Assembly: GCA_944332995.1 (NCBI GenBank)
Contig: CALVKR010000003.1
Location: 186,001 to 250,000 of the forward strand
From: an uncultured Clostridia bacterium
Lineage (GTDB): Bacteria; Bacillota; Clostridia; Christensenellales; CAG-917
DNA length: 64,000 nucleotides
Direction of reading: 5' to 3'
Within the stretch, counting starts at the first letter, position 1, and every line of letters starts with the position of its first letter. The notes beneath the pieces are model-generated. The model searched no databases. It had not been told where the DNA came from and saw only the letters and a list, made by a program, of their open reading frames with translations. Positions 19,744 through 28,533 of this stretch are shown piece after piece. Both the position numbers and the translations under genes were made by a program.

Positions 19744-20220
19744 TTAAATATCGCCCTTTTTATCCGCATAAAGTTTTGTTTCAAGGGTGTTTATGCGGTT
19801 TCGCCATTCGGCGCGTGAGGCGAGTTTTTCGGCGTATTCTTTTTTGAGTTGCTCCAGCGACAAGCTGCCACCAAGACCTGCCTCGTATAGCTTGCATACG
19901 ATATAGTCTGTTTCGAGCAGCTTGCGTTTTAATTCCTCTATTTCGATTTGTGCAAGCTCGTCGTCGCCGTATTTGATATATACGGCTATATCCTCATATT
20001 CGTCATATGCGGATGCCGCTAAAACAGGCTTGCGGTCGTATACTATTTTTAAATCTTTTCCGCCGTTGGGATATTCGGCTACGACCTCGTAGTGCCACTC
20101 GCCCTTGTCCTCCTCGACAGCGTCGTGATGCGCAATTAAAATTTTATCCGATTTAAGATAACCCTTATTCAAATCGAAATCTGCAAGTTCCTTTGTTTTT
20201 GATTCGTCATAAATTTTCAT
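19744..20220 (-). CDS. Unknown protein paired with a phage-tail-like gene
   Basis: A 158-residue acidic protein. The first half is rich in beta-type sequence, and the second half (about 100-150) is a charged helix with a coiled-coil pattern. An AGGAG ribosome site lies 5-6 nt before the ATG. The start is only 8 nt after the stop of the collar-type gene, so the two form an operon. In phages, the gene after a tail fibre often encodes a small assembly or chaperone protein; that role here is inference, and I do not recognise the family from sequence. Confidence 0.7.
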   Translation of the reverse strand: MKIYDESKTKELADFDLNKGYLKSDKILIAHHDAVEEDKGEWHYEVVAEYPNGGKDLKIVYDRKPVLAASAYDEYEDIAVYIKYGDDELAQIEIEELKRKLLETDYIVCKLYEAGLGGSLSLEQLKKEYAEKLASRAEWRNRINTLETKLYADKKGDI

Positions 20221-20228
20221 ATATTCTC

Positions 20229-21368
20229 CTATTCAACTCTCTTCCACATATAAACAGAACAATAAGGCGGCAAATTGTTATGCGACCCTGAGCCGCCGCT
20301 CAAAGCGGTAACGATTGGCGAATAACTGTTACCAGTACGCGATTGCAGCGTTATACCGTAACCTACAGTGGTGCTCGGCTTACCGGATATTTTGTATTGA
20401 GGATTTATCACCTCATCGTAAATTCCGTCATGCCTGTGCGAAGGCAGTTCCGCCGTTGTCAATTTGTGGGTCGATTCTCCGCCTTCCGCACCTTCGGCAA
20501 AATTATCTCCTACGCCAACCAAGAATTTATCGCCGACACTTGCCCACACGCCTCCGAACAGAGTTGCGGGACTGACCGACGAGAAAGATATATAAACCGA
20601 ACCGACGGGATATACGTCCAAGGCGGTGATTGCGCCTATATTCCCTCTTGCGTAGGCTTTTTGCGATTCCGTAAAAGTCTGAGATACGGTTTTCACCGTA
20701 TTATTTCCCATTGCCTGAATTTGCTGTTCGCATTCTTCGATGCTCTGCTCGATACCGTCAATTGCAAGGGCGTTTGCCGTCGCCTTTTCCGAGACCAGCG
20801 AAACGGTGCTGTTTGTGGAAGATATTTGTTGTAAAATGGCACTTTTTTCCGAATTTATCTTGCTTTCAAGTTCGGTATAATCTTCCTGAACGGCAACGTT
20901 TAACTCGCTTATTGCCTGTTCCAATTCGTCGACGGCGCTTAAATGAACATCACTGTCAAGCTTTGTGTTTATTAAATCAAATAAATAACTTTTTTGCGCC
21001 TCGTTTACGTCAATCTGAGTGTCGAGCGAAGCATTGATTGATTTTCTGACGGTAACCCCCTTTATGACGGGGATAGTCTTATATACCGAATTGCTTGCTC
21101 TGTTATACATAACAAGCTGAAAATCAATCCGTCCGTAACTCTGCGTAAGCACTTTTGTCACGGAATATTCATAAAAATCCGCTTTTCGGCTCAAAGAGTC
21201 GACGTAAGTCTTGCCGCCCGGCAATTTAAATTCAAAAAAACAATTATACTCATCGTCGGGATCTATCTCGAGAGGAATTTTAAAAACCGTTTCTCTGTCT
21301 TCTCCCTGCACCAAAACCAAACCGTCGGCGAACAACGTTTTCGCCTCTTTGTCAAATATAAAGTTCAT
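20229..21368 (-). CDS. Phage tail collar/baseplate-like protein, orphan
   Basis: A 379-residue protein in three parts. The N-terminal 100 residues resemble BppU-type baseplate domains. A coiled-coil of about 90 residues (about 115-220) follows. The C-terminal part begins YPVGSVYISFSSVSPATLF, has GGVWASVGDKFLVG, the SHRHDG collar motif and a final NLPPYCSVYMWKR. That ending is the classic tail-collar/receptor-binding signature of phage tails. The ATG at 21368 has a GGAGG site 5 nt upstream; an upstream in-frame start at 21449 has none. No other phage structural, lysis, packaging or integrase gene is nearby, so this is an isolated cassette, either a remnant or a reused surface-binding protein. 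Confidence 0.82.
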   Translation of the reverse strand: MNFIFDKEAKTLFADGLVLVQGEDRETVFKIPLEIDPDDEYNCFFEFKLPGGKTYVDSLSRKADFYEYSVTKVLTQSYGRIDFQLVMYNRASNSVYKTIPVIKGVTVRKSINASLDTQIDVNEAQKSYLFDLINTKLDSDVHLSAVDELEQAISELNVAVQEDYTELESKINSEKSAILQQISSTNSTVSLVSEKATANALAIDGIEQSIEECEQQIQAMGNNTVKTVSQTFTESQKAYARGNIGAITALDVYPVGSVYISFSSVSPATLFGGVWASVGDKFLVGVGDNFAEGAEGGESTHKLTTAELPSHRHDGIYDEVINPQYKISGKPSTTVGYGITLQSRTGNSYSPIVTALSGGSGSHNNLPPYCSVYMWKRVE

Positions 21369-21688
21369 ATCTGCCTCCGCTACGAGAATATAATATCCGC
21401 TCAAATTTTTAAAATTTTTATGACAAAAAGCGCCGGCAGACAATATCAAACCATGCCGCTTGCAAGGTCTGCAAATTAGGCAAAAAATATCTTAAAAATC
21501 AAAGTGCTTTTGCAAATATAGCACTAACCGAAAAAATTAAAATTTAAAATGCGCCCAACGCCTGTCAGGCAGTTGCCCGAATTGTATTATATGCACAGCT
21601 ATTTAAAAACTTTAAAACAAATCCGGAAACGGAAAACAAATGAAAAAAACGGCAAAAGCCGTTTTAAATTTAAAATAATGTTTGATTG

Positions 21689-21850
21689 TTTATTTAACCG
21701 TTTTATTAACCGTTTTATATATCCGTTTATTTAACGGTTTATTTAGCCGTCTATCCAACCGCTTTATTTCACCGCCTTGTTTAACAGCTTATATAGCCTT
21801 TTATCTAACCGTTTTTTTAACAACTTGCATAGCCGTGCTATTTAACGGTT
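21689..21850. repeat. Degenerate 12-13 bp repeats of the TTTATTTAACCG type
   Basis: About 13 degenerate copies of a 12-13 bp unit run end to end in the gap between the tail-like gene and the capD-like gene. The flanks (21369-21688 and 21851-21941) are AT-rich and hold no gene I can support; a 61-codon ORF across the repeat has no ribosome site. Confidence 0.75.
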
Positions 21851-21941
21851 TAAAATAAGTTTTGACGACATTCAACAATCGGCATTAAATTTTAAAGCGC
21901 CACCTTTGACGCCAAAAACAGAGTTGCGGCTCGGCGAAAGG

Positions 21942-23813
21942 TTACGCCTCTGCGGTATCTTGATGATAGGTGGGAATTATTTCGTGAAGATATTCCTTTA
22001 CCTCTGCCGCCTTGTTATCGCGTGCCAGCTCGAGAAGGTGCTGAAGCTGTTTTGGGAAGGTCTTTTCGTCAATGTCTATCTGTTTGCAAATAAATATCTT
22101 TTTGTTGGTAGTCTTTCTCATACCCTCTCCGGAGATGAGAAGTTCTTCATACAGTTTCTCTCCCGGTCTGAGCCCTGTAAACACTATGGGTATTTCCTTA
22201 TACGGCTCGAATCCCGACAGCCTGATGAGGTTTTCGGCAAGGTCGAGTATCTTGACCGGCTGTCCCATATCTAAAACGAAAATCTCTCCTGTCTGCGAAT
22301 ATGTGCCCGTTTGCAAGACCAGCGATACCGCCTCGGGTATGGTCATAAAATATCTTATTATGTTTTTATCCGTAAGCGTGACGGGACCGCCCTCCGCTAT
22401 CTGCTTTTTAAAGAGCGGAATGACCGAGCCGTTGGAGCCGAGCACGTTTCCGAAACGGACGGCGCAGAACACGGTATCCTTACAGCGTTGAGCATGGTAT
22501 TTTACTATCATCTCACAGCAACGCTTTGAAGCGCCCATGACATTGGTGGGATTTACCGCCTTATCGGTGGATATGAGCAAAAATCTCTGCACCTTATATT
22601 TATCCGCCAGCTTGCACAAATTGAGCGTGCCTACAACGTTGTTTTTTATCGCCTGTTCGGGAACGTGTTCCATGAGCGGAACGTGCTTGTGCGCCGCTGC
22701 GTGGAAAACGATATCGGGGCGGTAGAGGTCAAACAATATGTCGCATTTGTCGTAGTCGGCAATAGAGCATATTTCCGTCATAAGGTCAAGAGAGGGATAG
22801 CCTCTTTTGAGTTCCTGCTGAATCTCATAGGCGTTGTTTTCGTAAATATCCAGAATGATGAGCTTTTGGGGCTCGAATTTCGCTATCTGACGGCAAAGCT
22901 CGCTTCCTATCGAGCCTCCTCCGCCCGTCACCATGACGACTTTTTCGTGAATATATTTTTTGACCTCCTTAAAGTCGAAAGTCATAGGTTCTCTGCCGAG
23001 AAGGTCCTCAATCCTGACGTCACGAGGTTGCGGAACAGCGTCCGAGCCGTCGACGAGCTCGTGAATGGGCGGAACGACTTTTAAAACGCACTTTGTAGCT
23101 ATACAAGCGTTTATTATCTTCTTTCTCGTTTCCATATCGCAGGACGGAATGGCAAAGATAATCTTTTTGATATGATAGCGGTATACCACTTTCTGAATAT
23201 CCTTTGTCGTTCCCGCCACAGGCAAATCGTTTATCTGCCTGCCCTGCTTTTCGTAGCTGTCGTCGACAAAACATACGGGTTTGAAAATCGAGGGATCATT
23301 GGTAAACTCTTTGGAGAGCGCCGAGCCCGTCCAGCCTGCGCCGATTATCAGGGTATTGTTCTTTGCCGATTGCTTTACGTCAAGGAGATGCTTTAGCTGA
23401 TGCTTTCTCAGATATAGCTGAACGACGAAAAGTTTTTCCCCTGACAACACGGCATAACACGTTACGACCATTACGTAATAATAGGTCGCTATCCAGCTTG
23501 CGTATCCGAACGTCAGAAAGGACAGCGCCGTGCCCACGACAAAATCAAGAGCAAGAATTGCAATTAAAATCAAGAACGGTTTTCCGCTAGCGAATTCCCA
23601 TAAAATTTTATTTAACTTGAAAGCGTATTGTAAAATAAAATAGACTACTATAAAATAAAGAGGCAAAGCAAGAAAATGCCTCCAATCGACGGGATAACCA
23701 AGCCCGAATTTATAGAACAACAATATCAATTCGGTCACGCCTGCGATAGAGAAAAAATCGAGGATAACCGATTTTTGCCGTTTTGTAAATTTAAGCATTT
23801 TGTTTTTTATCAT
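21942..23813 (-). CDS. CapD/PglF-type membrane nucleotide-sugar 4,6-dehydratase
   Basis: A 623-residue protein with four N-terminal membrane helices (about 15-125), a first Rossmann-like domain (about 145-270, NTLIIGAGWTGSALSKE) and a C-terminal SDR domain (about 285-590). The SDR domain has TGGGGSIGSELCRQ for NAD(P) binding and STDKAVNPTNVMGASKR, where Met stands in the catalytic Tyr position as in this subfamily. Known members (PglF, WbpM, CapD) remove water from UDP-GlcNAc to give the 4-keto-6-deoxy sugar used in capsules and protein glycans. The likely role is in surface polysaccharide synthesis, consistent with the ligase-like gene nearby. No clear ribosome site precedes the ATG; Met6 is an alternative start. 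Confidence 0.9.
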   Translation of the reverse strand: MIKNKMLKFTKRQKSVILDFFSIAGVTELILLFYKFGLGYPVDWRHFLALPLYFIVVYFILQYAFKLNKILWEFASGKPFLILIAILALDFVVGTALSFLTFGYASWIATYYYVMVVTCYAVLSGEKLFVVQLYLRKHQLKHLLDVKQSAKNNTLIIGAGWTGSALSKEFTNDPSIFKPVCFVDDSYEKQGRQINDLPVAGTTKDIQKVVYRYHIKKIIFAIPSCDMETRKKIINACIATKCVLKVVPPIHELVDGSDAVPQPRDVRIEDLLGREPMTFDFKEVKKYIHEKVVMVTGGGGSIGSELCRQIAKFEPQKLIILDIYENNAYEIQQELKRGYPSLDLMTEICSIADYDKCDILFDLYRPDIVFHAAAHKHVPLMEHVPEQAIKNNVVGTLNLCKLADKYKVQRFLLISTDKAVNPTNVMGASKRCCEMIVKYHAQRCKDTVFCAVRFGNVLGSNGSVIPLFKKQIAEGGPVTLTDKNIIRYFMTIPEAVSLVLQTGTYSQTGEIFVLDMGQPVKILDLAENLIRLSGFEPYKEIPIVFTGLRPGEKLYEELLISGEGMRKTTNKKIFICKQIDIDEKTFPKQLQHLLELARDNKAAEVKEYLHEIIPTYHQDTAEA

Positions 23814-23893
23814 AATAATTTATCAAGGCCTCAACAAAATGTTTTTTCTATATGTCCTTATTTGCAATGAAAATTATATCATTATAATATGGC

Positions 23894-24067
23894 TTAGTCA
23901 AGTGTCTTGGTCTTTACAGAATTTCCCACGCCTTTTGTTTTGTTCTCCAAAACGGTTTTATTTGGCTTTTGAGCGTCTTGTCCGATACCGACGTTTTTTG
24001 AACAGATCGGACACACCATTTTTCCCTCCGGGATTAGAGCTCCGCAACACACGCATCTGTCTTCCAT
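23894..24067 (-). CDS. Small zinc-ribbon protein, 57 residues
   Basis: The frame runs from the ATG at 24067 to TAA at 23894. The N-terminal half has two CxxC knuckles, CVCCG and CPIC, a zinc-ribbon arrangement; the rest is a polar Lys/Asn/Thr-rich tail. An AAAGGAGAG ribosome site lies 3-5 nt before the ATG, which is strong evidence for translation. It sits between the O-antigen ligase-like and CapD-like genes on the same strand. The function is unknown; such ribbons may bind RNA or protein, or sense metal. Confidence 0.75.
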   Translation of the reverse strand: MEDRCVCCGALIPEGKMVCPICSKNVGIGQDAQKPNKTVLENKTKGVGNSVKTKTLD

Positions 24068-24235
24068 ATCTCTCCTTTAACGGTTTTACGTTTTTCGGCG
24101 GATAACCGCCATCGTTTAATGATATTCACAAACAAAAGATAATATTCAATATCAAAAAACAACGTCTAAGGCAAAAAGGGAAATTTTTATGACATAAAAA
24201 AATATCGGCGTTTTGCGAGCGCCTGAAAACAGAAT

Positions 24236-24261
24236 AAAAACCCTCGGTTAATTCCGAGGGT
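24236..24261 (-). terminator. Terminator after the ligase-like gene
   Basis: CCCTCGG, loop of 6, CCGAGGG, followed on the minus strand by TTTTTATT, 8 nt after the stop codon. Confidence 0.85.
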
Positions 24262-24268
24262 AAAGTTA

Positions 24269-26032
24269 TCATTCTTTGCTTTTGCCTTTTTGTTTTACGG
24301 ATTCCTGCTCCTCATCCGGGACAGGCGCACCGCTATCGGCGTCGGTAGACTCGGCTTTGTCTGCCGCCTTGTATATGGCGGACTCCGTCACCGTAACGGT
24401 CGCATCGCCTTCCGTCGGCTTAGCTTCCTCAGCCGTTTCCAAGCTCTTTGCCTCTCCCTCAACGGGAACGGGTTCGAGCTTCTTTTTTCTCTTTTCGTAG
24501 ACGGGCCACTCCCTCTCGCATCTTTCGTTGGAAAGTTCGACAAAGAAAGTGATAAACATCAGTATTATCATCGACGGCATCGGATTAAAGGTTCCCGTAT
24601 CTATCATGGAATATCCCTCGAACGCCAAAAGTCCGAGAAGAATGAAAATGTTGAAAACGTCCTTTTTGATAATGATTTTATATCTTCCTACATAGTTGTA
24701 AACGTATGCCGCAATGCCTACCAGTCCCATACAGGCGATGATTTGCAAGAGCGTCGAATGGAAGAAATAAAAGCCCATAGTTCCGCCGTCGTAGTTAGAC
24801 CCGAAATAGCCTATGCCCACGCCGAATATCGGATTGGTTTTAAAGCATTCCCACGCTTCCGCATAAAGCTCTTCCCTTCCGCTGCCTTCTATATGTCCGT
24901 CCGCTTTAAACGAATTGTTGATGACGCTGTTCAATAGCGAAGAAACCTTATCCCAGAACACGCCGACAAGTATTATCGCTATCAACACGAAGACGCCCAA
25001 AACTATCAGTATTTCTTTTTTACCCTTTTTAGGCGTTGCATAAAGCATGAAGGCAAGTTCAAAAGGCAACAATATCGTGGCGAACAAGATACCGCCTCTC
25101 GACAAACTCATTATCGTGACGATATATTGAATTCCGAAAAACACGGTATATATCCAGGGATGTTTGGATTTTGTTCCGAGATAAAGCGTCCCGGGAATAA
25201 GAAACATCAATGTGCTCGAAAAATTGTTTCCTATACACCAACCAAGCGACACCCTGCCGTTGTCGACGGCCATCTGGTCGGGAGCGATGATATAAGTGAC
25301 AAAGACCTCAAAGCATATTATAGCGGCAAAAGCCATAAGCGTTTTGCATAAATAATCTTTGACGCTCACCTCTTTGGGGAAACGTTCATAGCTTGAAAAT
25401 ACAAGATACAAAAGTAATATTAAAGCGCCCAAAAGCAATACCCAGGCTATGCCGTTGGCGTATTCTTCGGCGGACACGACGCCCACACCGCCCACGATAA
25501 GAGCAATGGATATGGCAAGCTGCGGAAAGAAGAATTTTTTGATTTTAAAGCCTCTGAAATATCTGATGACGTGATATATCAAAGCTATAGGTAAAGGCGC
25601 AAGTCCTATAAACGCCAAACCGTATTCTGCGGGATTCACTTCGGCAGGGAACATCGCTGAAACCATGACGAATATCGGAATAAGAGGCGTCACGTCTTCG
25701 ATGAAAATTAAAATGAACGCGCACAATAAAACGATTATAATTACTCCCGCCACTTCAGAACCGGGAACGAATTTGCCTAAAATCCAGAAAAAGGATATTA
25801 TGAAAGCAACAGTGGCAAAATACCAGCCTGAATATAAAAACTTGTTTAATAAGGCAATAAACTTTTGATATCCCGGCTTTTCCTCAAAAGGGAATTTTTT
25901 TATTTCTCTTTCTTTTTTAGCGATTATATCGTCCGATGAATCGACGCTCAGTTCAGCCTCGGGCTGTGTGATATTTGTTGCAAAAGTCGTTTCTTCGTTA
26001 CTTTCTATCGCAGGCGATTTTTCTCTTTTCAT
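24269..26032 (-). CDS. O-antigen ligase-like membrane protein
   Basis: A 587-residue protein: about 70 polar N-terminal residues, then some 12 membrane helices, then a 90-residue acidic Glu/Ala tail. The periplasm-facing loop with LSRGGILFATILLPFE and the segment NPIFGVGIGYFGSNY is typical of the Wzy/WaaL O-antigen ligase-polymerase family, which joins or polymerises lipid-linked glycans. The exact reaction cannot be told apart by sequence. I chose the ATG at 26032 (third codon of the longest frame) because a promoter ends 6 nt before it and there is no ribosome site. The CapD-like gene lies downstream on the same strand, after the small zinc-ribbon gene, supporting a role in surface glycans. 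Confidence 0.82.
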   Translation of the reverse strand: MKREKSPAIESNEETTFATNITQPEAELSVDSSDDIIAKKEREIKKFPFEEKPGYQKFIALLNKFLYSGWYFATVAFIISFFWILGKFVPGSEVAGVIIIVLLCAFILIFIEDVTPLIPIFVMVSAMFPAEVNPAEYGLAFIGLAPLPIALIYHVIRYFRGFKIKKFFFPQLAISIALIVGGVGVVSAEEYANGIAWVLLLGALILLLYLVFSSYERFPKEVSVKDYLCKTLMAFAAIICFEVFVTYIIAPDQMAVDNGRVSLGWCIGNNFSSTLMFLIPGTLYLGTKSKHPWIYTVFFGIQYIVTIMSLSRGGILFATILLPFELAFMLYATPKKGKKEILIVLGVFVLIAIILVGVFWDKVSSLLNSVINNSFKADGHIEGSGREELYAEAWECFKTNPIFGVGIGYFGSNYDGGTMGFYFFHSTLLQIIACMGLVGIAAYVYNYVGRYKIIIKKDVFNIFILLGLLAFEGYSMIDTGTFNPMPSMIILMFITFFVELSNERCEREWPVYEKRKKKLEPVPVEGEAKSLETAEEAKPTEGDATVTVTESAIYKAADKAESTDADSGAPVPDEEQESVKQKGKSKE

Positions 26033-26038
26033 AGGCAT

Positions 26039-26067
26039 ATTTTACCATTTACGGTTTTTAAAAGCAA
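26039..26067 (-). promoter_or_regulatory. Promoter TTGCTT-N17-TAAAAT, possibly leaderless
   Basis: The -35 box is at 26062-26067 and the -10 box at 26039-26044. The gap to the ATG at 26032 is 6 nt, with no ribosome site. Confidence 0.6.
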
Positions 26068-26257
26068 CTTTTTATCCATTATAAATGTCGTTTTTTGTTA
26101 TTTTAACTCAAAATTAAATTTTTAACCGCAAAACACATATATTATTTTATAACGGCGCTCACTTAAAAACGCCGCATTTGAAGTGCTGCAGACGGTATGC
26201 AAAAAGTTATCTTGACGCTATAGGAGCATAGGCTGTATTAAAATATAATTAAATTTA

Positions 26258-26286
26258 TTGCCTTTAACCGAATTTTATTATATAAT
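26258..26286 (+). promoter_or_regulatory. Promoter TTGCCT-N17-TATAAT for the GlmU-GlmM fusion
   Basis: The -35 box is at 26258-26263 and a perfect -10 box at 26281-26286. The leader is about 35 nt and contains an AGGAGA ribosome site 5-6 nt before the ATG at 26329. The remainder of the divergent gap (26068-26257) holds nothing I recognise. Confidence 0.75.
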
Positions 26287-26328
26287 ATACGGGTATGTGG
26301 GGAAAGACTTTTTAAACAGGAGACAATA

Positions 26329-28392
26329 ATGAGACTATTTTTAGGAATCGACCTTGACGCCTGCGAAGAACTTAAAGACTACAATTTAAAGGACTTGGTT
26401 CAACTCGAAAAGGCAATAAACTACATTCGTCTTAAAATAATTCAAAAACATCTTGACAACGGAGTTATTTTCCGCAATCTTACAAATATTTACATTTACG
26501 ATTCGGTTAAAATCGGCAAAGGAACCGTCATTTACGGAGACCAGCATATCAGAGGAAATACGGTCATAGGCGAAGACTGCATCTTAGAGCCCGGCAACAT
26601 AATCGAAAACACGACGCTCGGAAACGAAGTCAAAGTCATAAAAAGCGTGCTTAAAGACTGCCGTATAGACAACAAAACGACTGTCGGGCCCTATGCAAAT
26701 ATCCATACGGGTTCCAAAATCGAACGTCAATGCCGCGTCGGAAACTTTGTAGAAATCAAAAACTCCAACATAGGCGTAAACACGAAAATGGCGCACCTCG
26801 CCTATATCGGCGACGTCGATATCGGCAATCAGTGCAACATCGGCTGCGGCTCGATATTCATAAACTATGACGGCAAGAACAAACACCGCTCCTCCGTCGG
26901 AGACAGCGTGTTTATCGGCAGCAACAGCAATATCATAGCTCCCGTCACTATTGAGGACAACGCCTACATTGCGGCAGGCACTACCGTTACTGTTGACCTT
27001 CCCAAAAACAGTATGTGCATTGGCAGAAGCCACGAAACAATCAAAGAAAACCGCAGCACCTACCACAAAAACGTTTTCGACAAAAAGTTTTTCGGAACGG
27101 ACGGCATTCGCGGCGTTTACGGAGAGGACCTCACCGACGAGATTGCATATCTCACGGGAAATTATCTCGGCTATTCCGCAAGCGGCGGCAAGGTCGTCTT
27201 GGGTAGAGATACCCGTCTGAGCGGCGAGGCTATCGCCAAACAACTTATAAAGGGTATAACCGACGCAGGCGCCGACGTCATAAACGTCGGCGTGGTCTCC
27301 ACCCCTGCCGTAGCCTATGTAACTACGCATATAGGGGCAAACTACGGAGTGGTCATAAGCGCGTCGCACAATCCGGCTAAATATAACGGAATTAAAATTT
27401 TCAACTACGACGGCAGAAAGCTCACGGAAATCGAGGAGCTTGAAATAGAATCGCACATCACCAACAAAAACGTCATCATAAAAGAGGAAAAGGGTACGGA
27501 ATCTTCCGGAGCGGAATTTATGGATTCCTACTACGATTCGCTCAAGAATTTCATTGGCAGCCTCAAAAACGTCAAAGTCGTGCTTGACTGTGCAAACGGC
27601 GCTATATCCGACGTGGCACCCCGCTTTTTCAGAGAGCTCGGCGCCGAGGTATATTCCTTTAACGACTCGGGCGACGGCACTATAATCAACGACGGCTGCG
27701 GTGCCCTGCACCCCGAATTTTGCGCTCAAAAGGTTGTCGAGCTCGGCGCAAACGTAGGTTTTTCTTACGACGGCGATGCGGACAGACTTATAGCCATAAA
27801 CTCGAAGGGCAAAATTCTCGACGGCGACAGCATCATATACATTATCGCCAAACGCTTAAAACAGCAGAACAGACTCAACGGCGATAAGGTTGTCGGAACG
27901 ATTATGAGCAATATGGGCGTGGAACAGAGCCTCAAAAAACTCGGAATTTCAATGATAAGGACAAACGTCGGCGACCACTTCGTCATGGAAGAGATGATAC
28001 GAAACAATCTCTTGGTGGGCGGAGAACAATCGGGACACATTATTTTGAGAGAGTTTTCCAACACGGGCGACGGACTTTTGGCAAGTCTTTACCTTTGCAA
28101 GGTCATGAAGGAAACAAGGCGCCAGCTTGACAGACTCGACGACAGTGCCCATTATCCGCAGATTATGATAAATCTCGAGACGAACAACAAAAAACAAATC
28201 ATGGAAAGTCCCGAAATGCTCGCCTACAAGGTATCGCTCGAGCGTGACCTTTCCGACAAAGGCCGCATAGTCTTAAGAGCAAGCGGAACGGAACCTAAAA
28301 TCAGAATTATGGCGGAATGCAATAAATTATCGGTTGCAAAACAGGTTGTGGAAAAAATGAAGAAATTTATAACGGAACATTTTGAATTGTAA
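26329..28392 (+). CDS. Fusion of GlmU-type acetyltransferase and phosphoglucosamine mutase GlmM
   Basis: A single 687-codon frame. Residues 1-45 match the linker helix of GlmU, and about 46-240 form the left-handed beta-helix (hexapeptide repeats) of the GlmU acetyltransferase half. The active-site His156 (HLAYIGD), Lys144 and Asn179-Tyr180 (NYDG) are kept, but the phosphate-binding Arg of LRPG in E. coli GlmU is His126 (my alignment by eye). The uridylyltransferase half of GlmU is absent. Residues 253-687 are a complete GlmM: FFGTDGIRG, phospho-Ser346 in SASHNP, metal motif DGDADR and a late RASGTEPKIR. GlmM makes GlcN-1-P from GlcN-6-P and the first half would acetylate it, so two consecutive steps to GlcNAc-1-P are joined. 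UTP transfer must be done elsewhere. It converges on glmS. Confidence 0.92.
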   Translation: MRLFLGIDLDACEELKDYNLKDLVQLEKAINYIRLKIIQKHLDNGVIFRNLTNIYIYDSVKIGKGTVIYGDQHIRGNTVIGEDCILEPGNIIENTTLGNEVKVIKSVLKDCRIDNKTTVGPYANIHTGSKIERQCRVGNFVEIKNSNIGVNTKMAHLAYIGDVDIGNQCNIGCGSIFINYDGKNKHRSSVGDSVFIGSNSNIIAPVTIEDNAYIAAGTTVTVDLPKNSMCIGRSHETIKENRSTYHKNVFDKKFFGTDGIRGVYGEDLTDEIAYLTGNYLGYSASGGKVVLGRDTRLSGEAIAKQLIKGITDAGADVINVGVVSTPAVAYVTTHIGANYGVVISASHNPAKYNGIKIFNYDGRKLTEIEELEIESHITNKNVIIKEEKGTESSGAEFMDSYYDSLKNFIGSLKNVKVVLDCANGAISDVAPRFFRELGAEVYSFNDSGDGTIINDGCGALHPEFCAQKVVELGANVGFSYDGDADRLIAINSKGKILDGDSIIYIIAKRLKQQNRLNGDKVVGTIMSNMGVEQSLKKLGISMIRTNVGDHFVMEEMIRNNLLVGGEQSGHIILREFSNTGDGLLASLYLCKVMKETRRQLDRLDDSAHYPQIMINLETNNKKQIMESPEMLAYKVSLERDLSDKGRIVLRASGTEPKIRIMAECNKLSVAKQVVEKMKKFITEHFEL

Positions 28393-28454
28393 TACGCATT
28401 GTTTAAGTTTGTTTACGCAATCCGAATTTGAAAACAGATATAAAAATTTAACAT

Positions 28455-28481
28455 AAAAAAGCTCTGCAAAGAGCTTTTTTT
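28455..28481. terminator. Bidirectional terminator between the fusion gene and glmS
   Basis: AAAAAAGCTCT, a short loop and AGAGCTTTTTT form a symmetrical hairpin with an A-run on one side and a T-run on the other, placed between two convergent genes. Confidence 0.85.
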
Positions 28482-28533
28482 AATGTTTTTATGACAGCAA
28501 TAAAGAAAGTGAGTCAATCTTTCGGCTTTAAAA

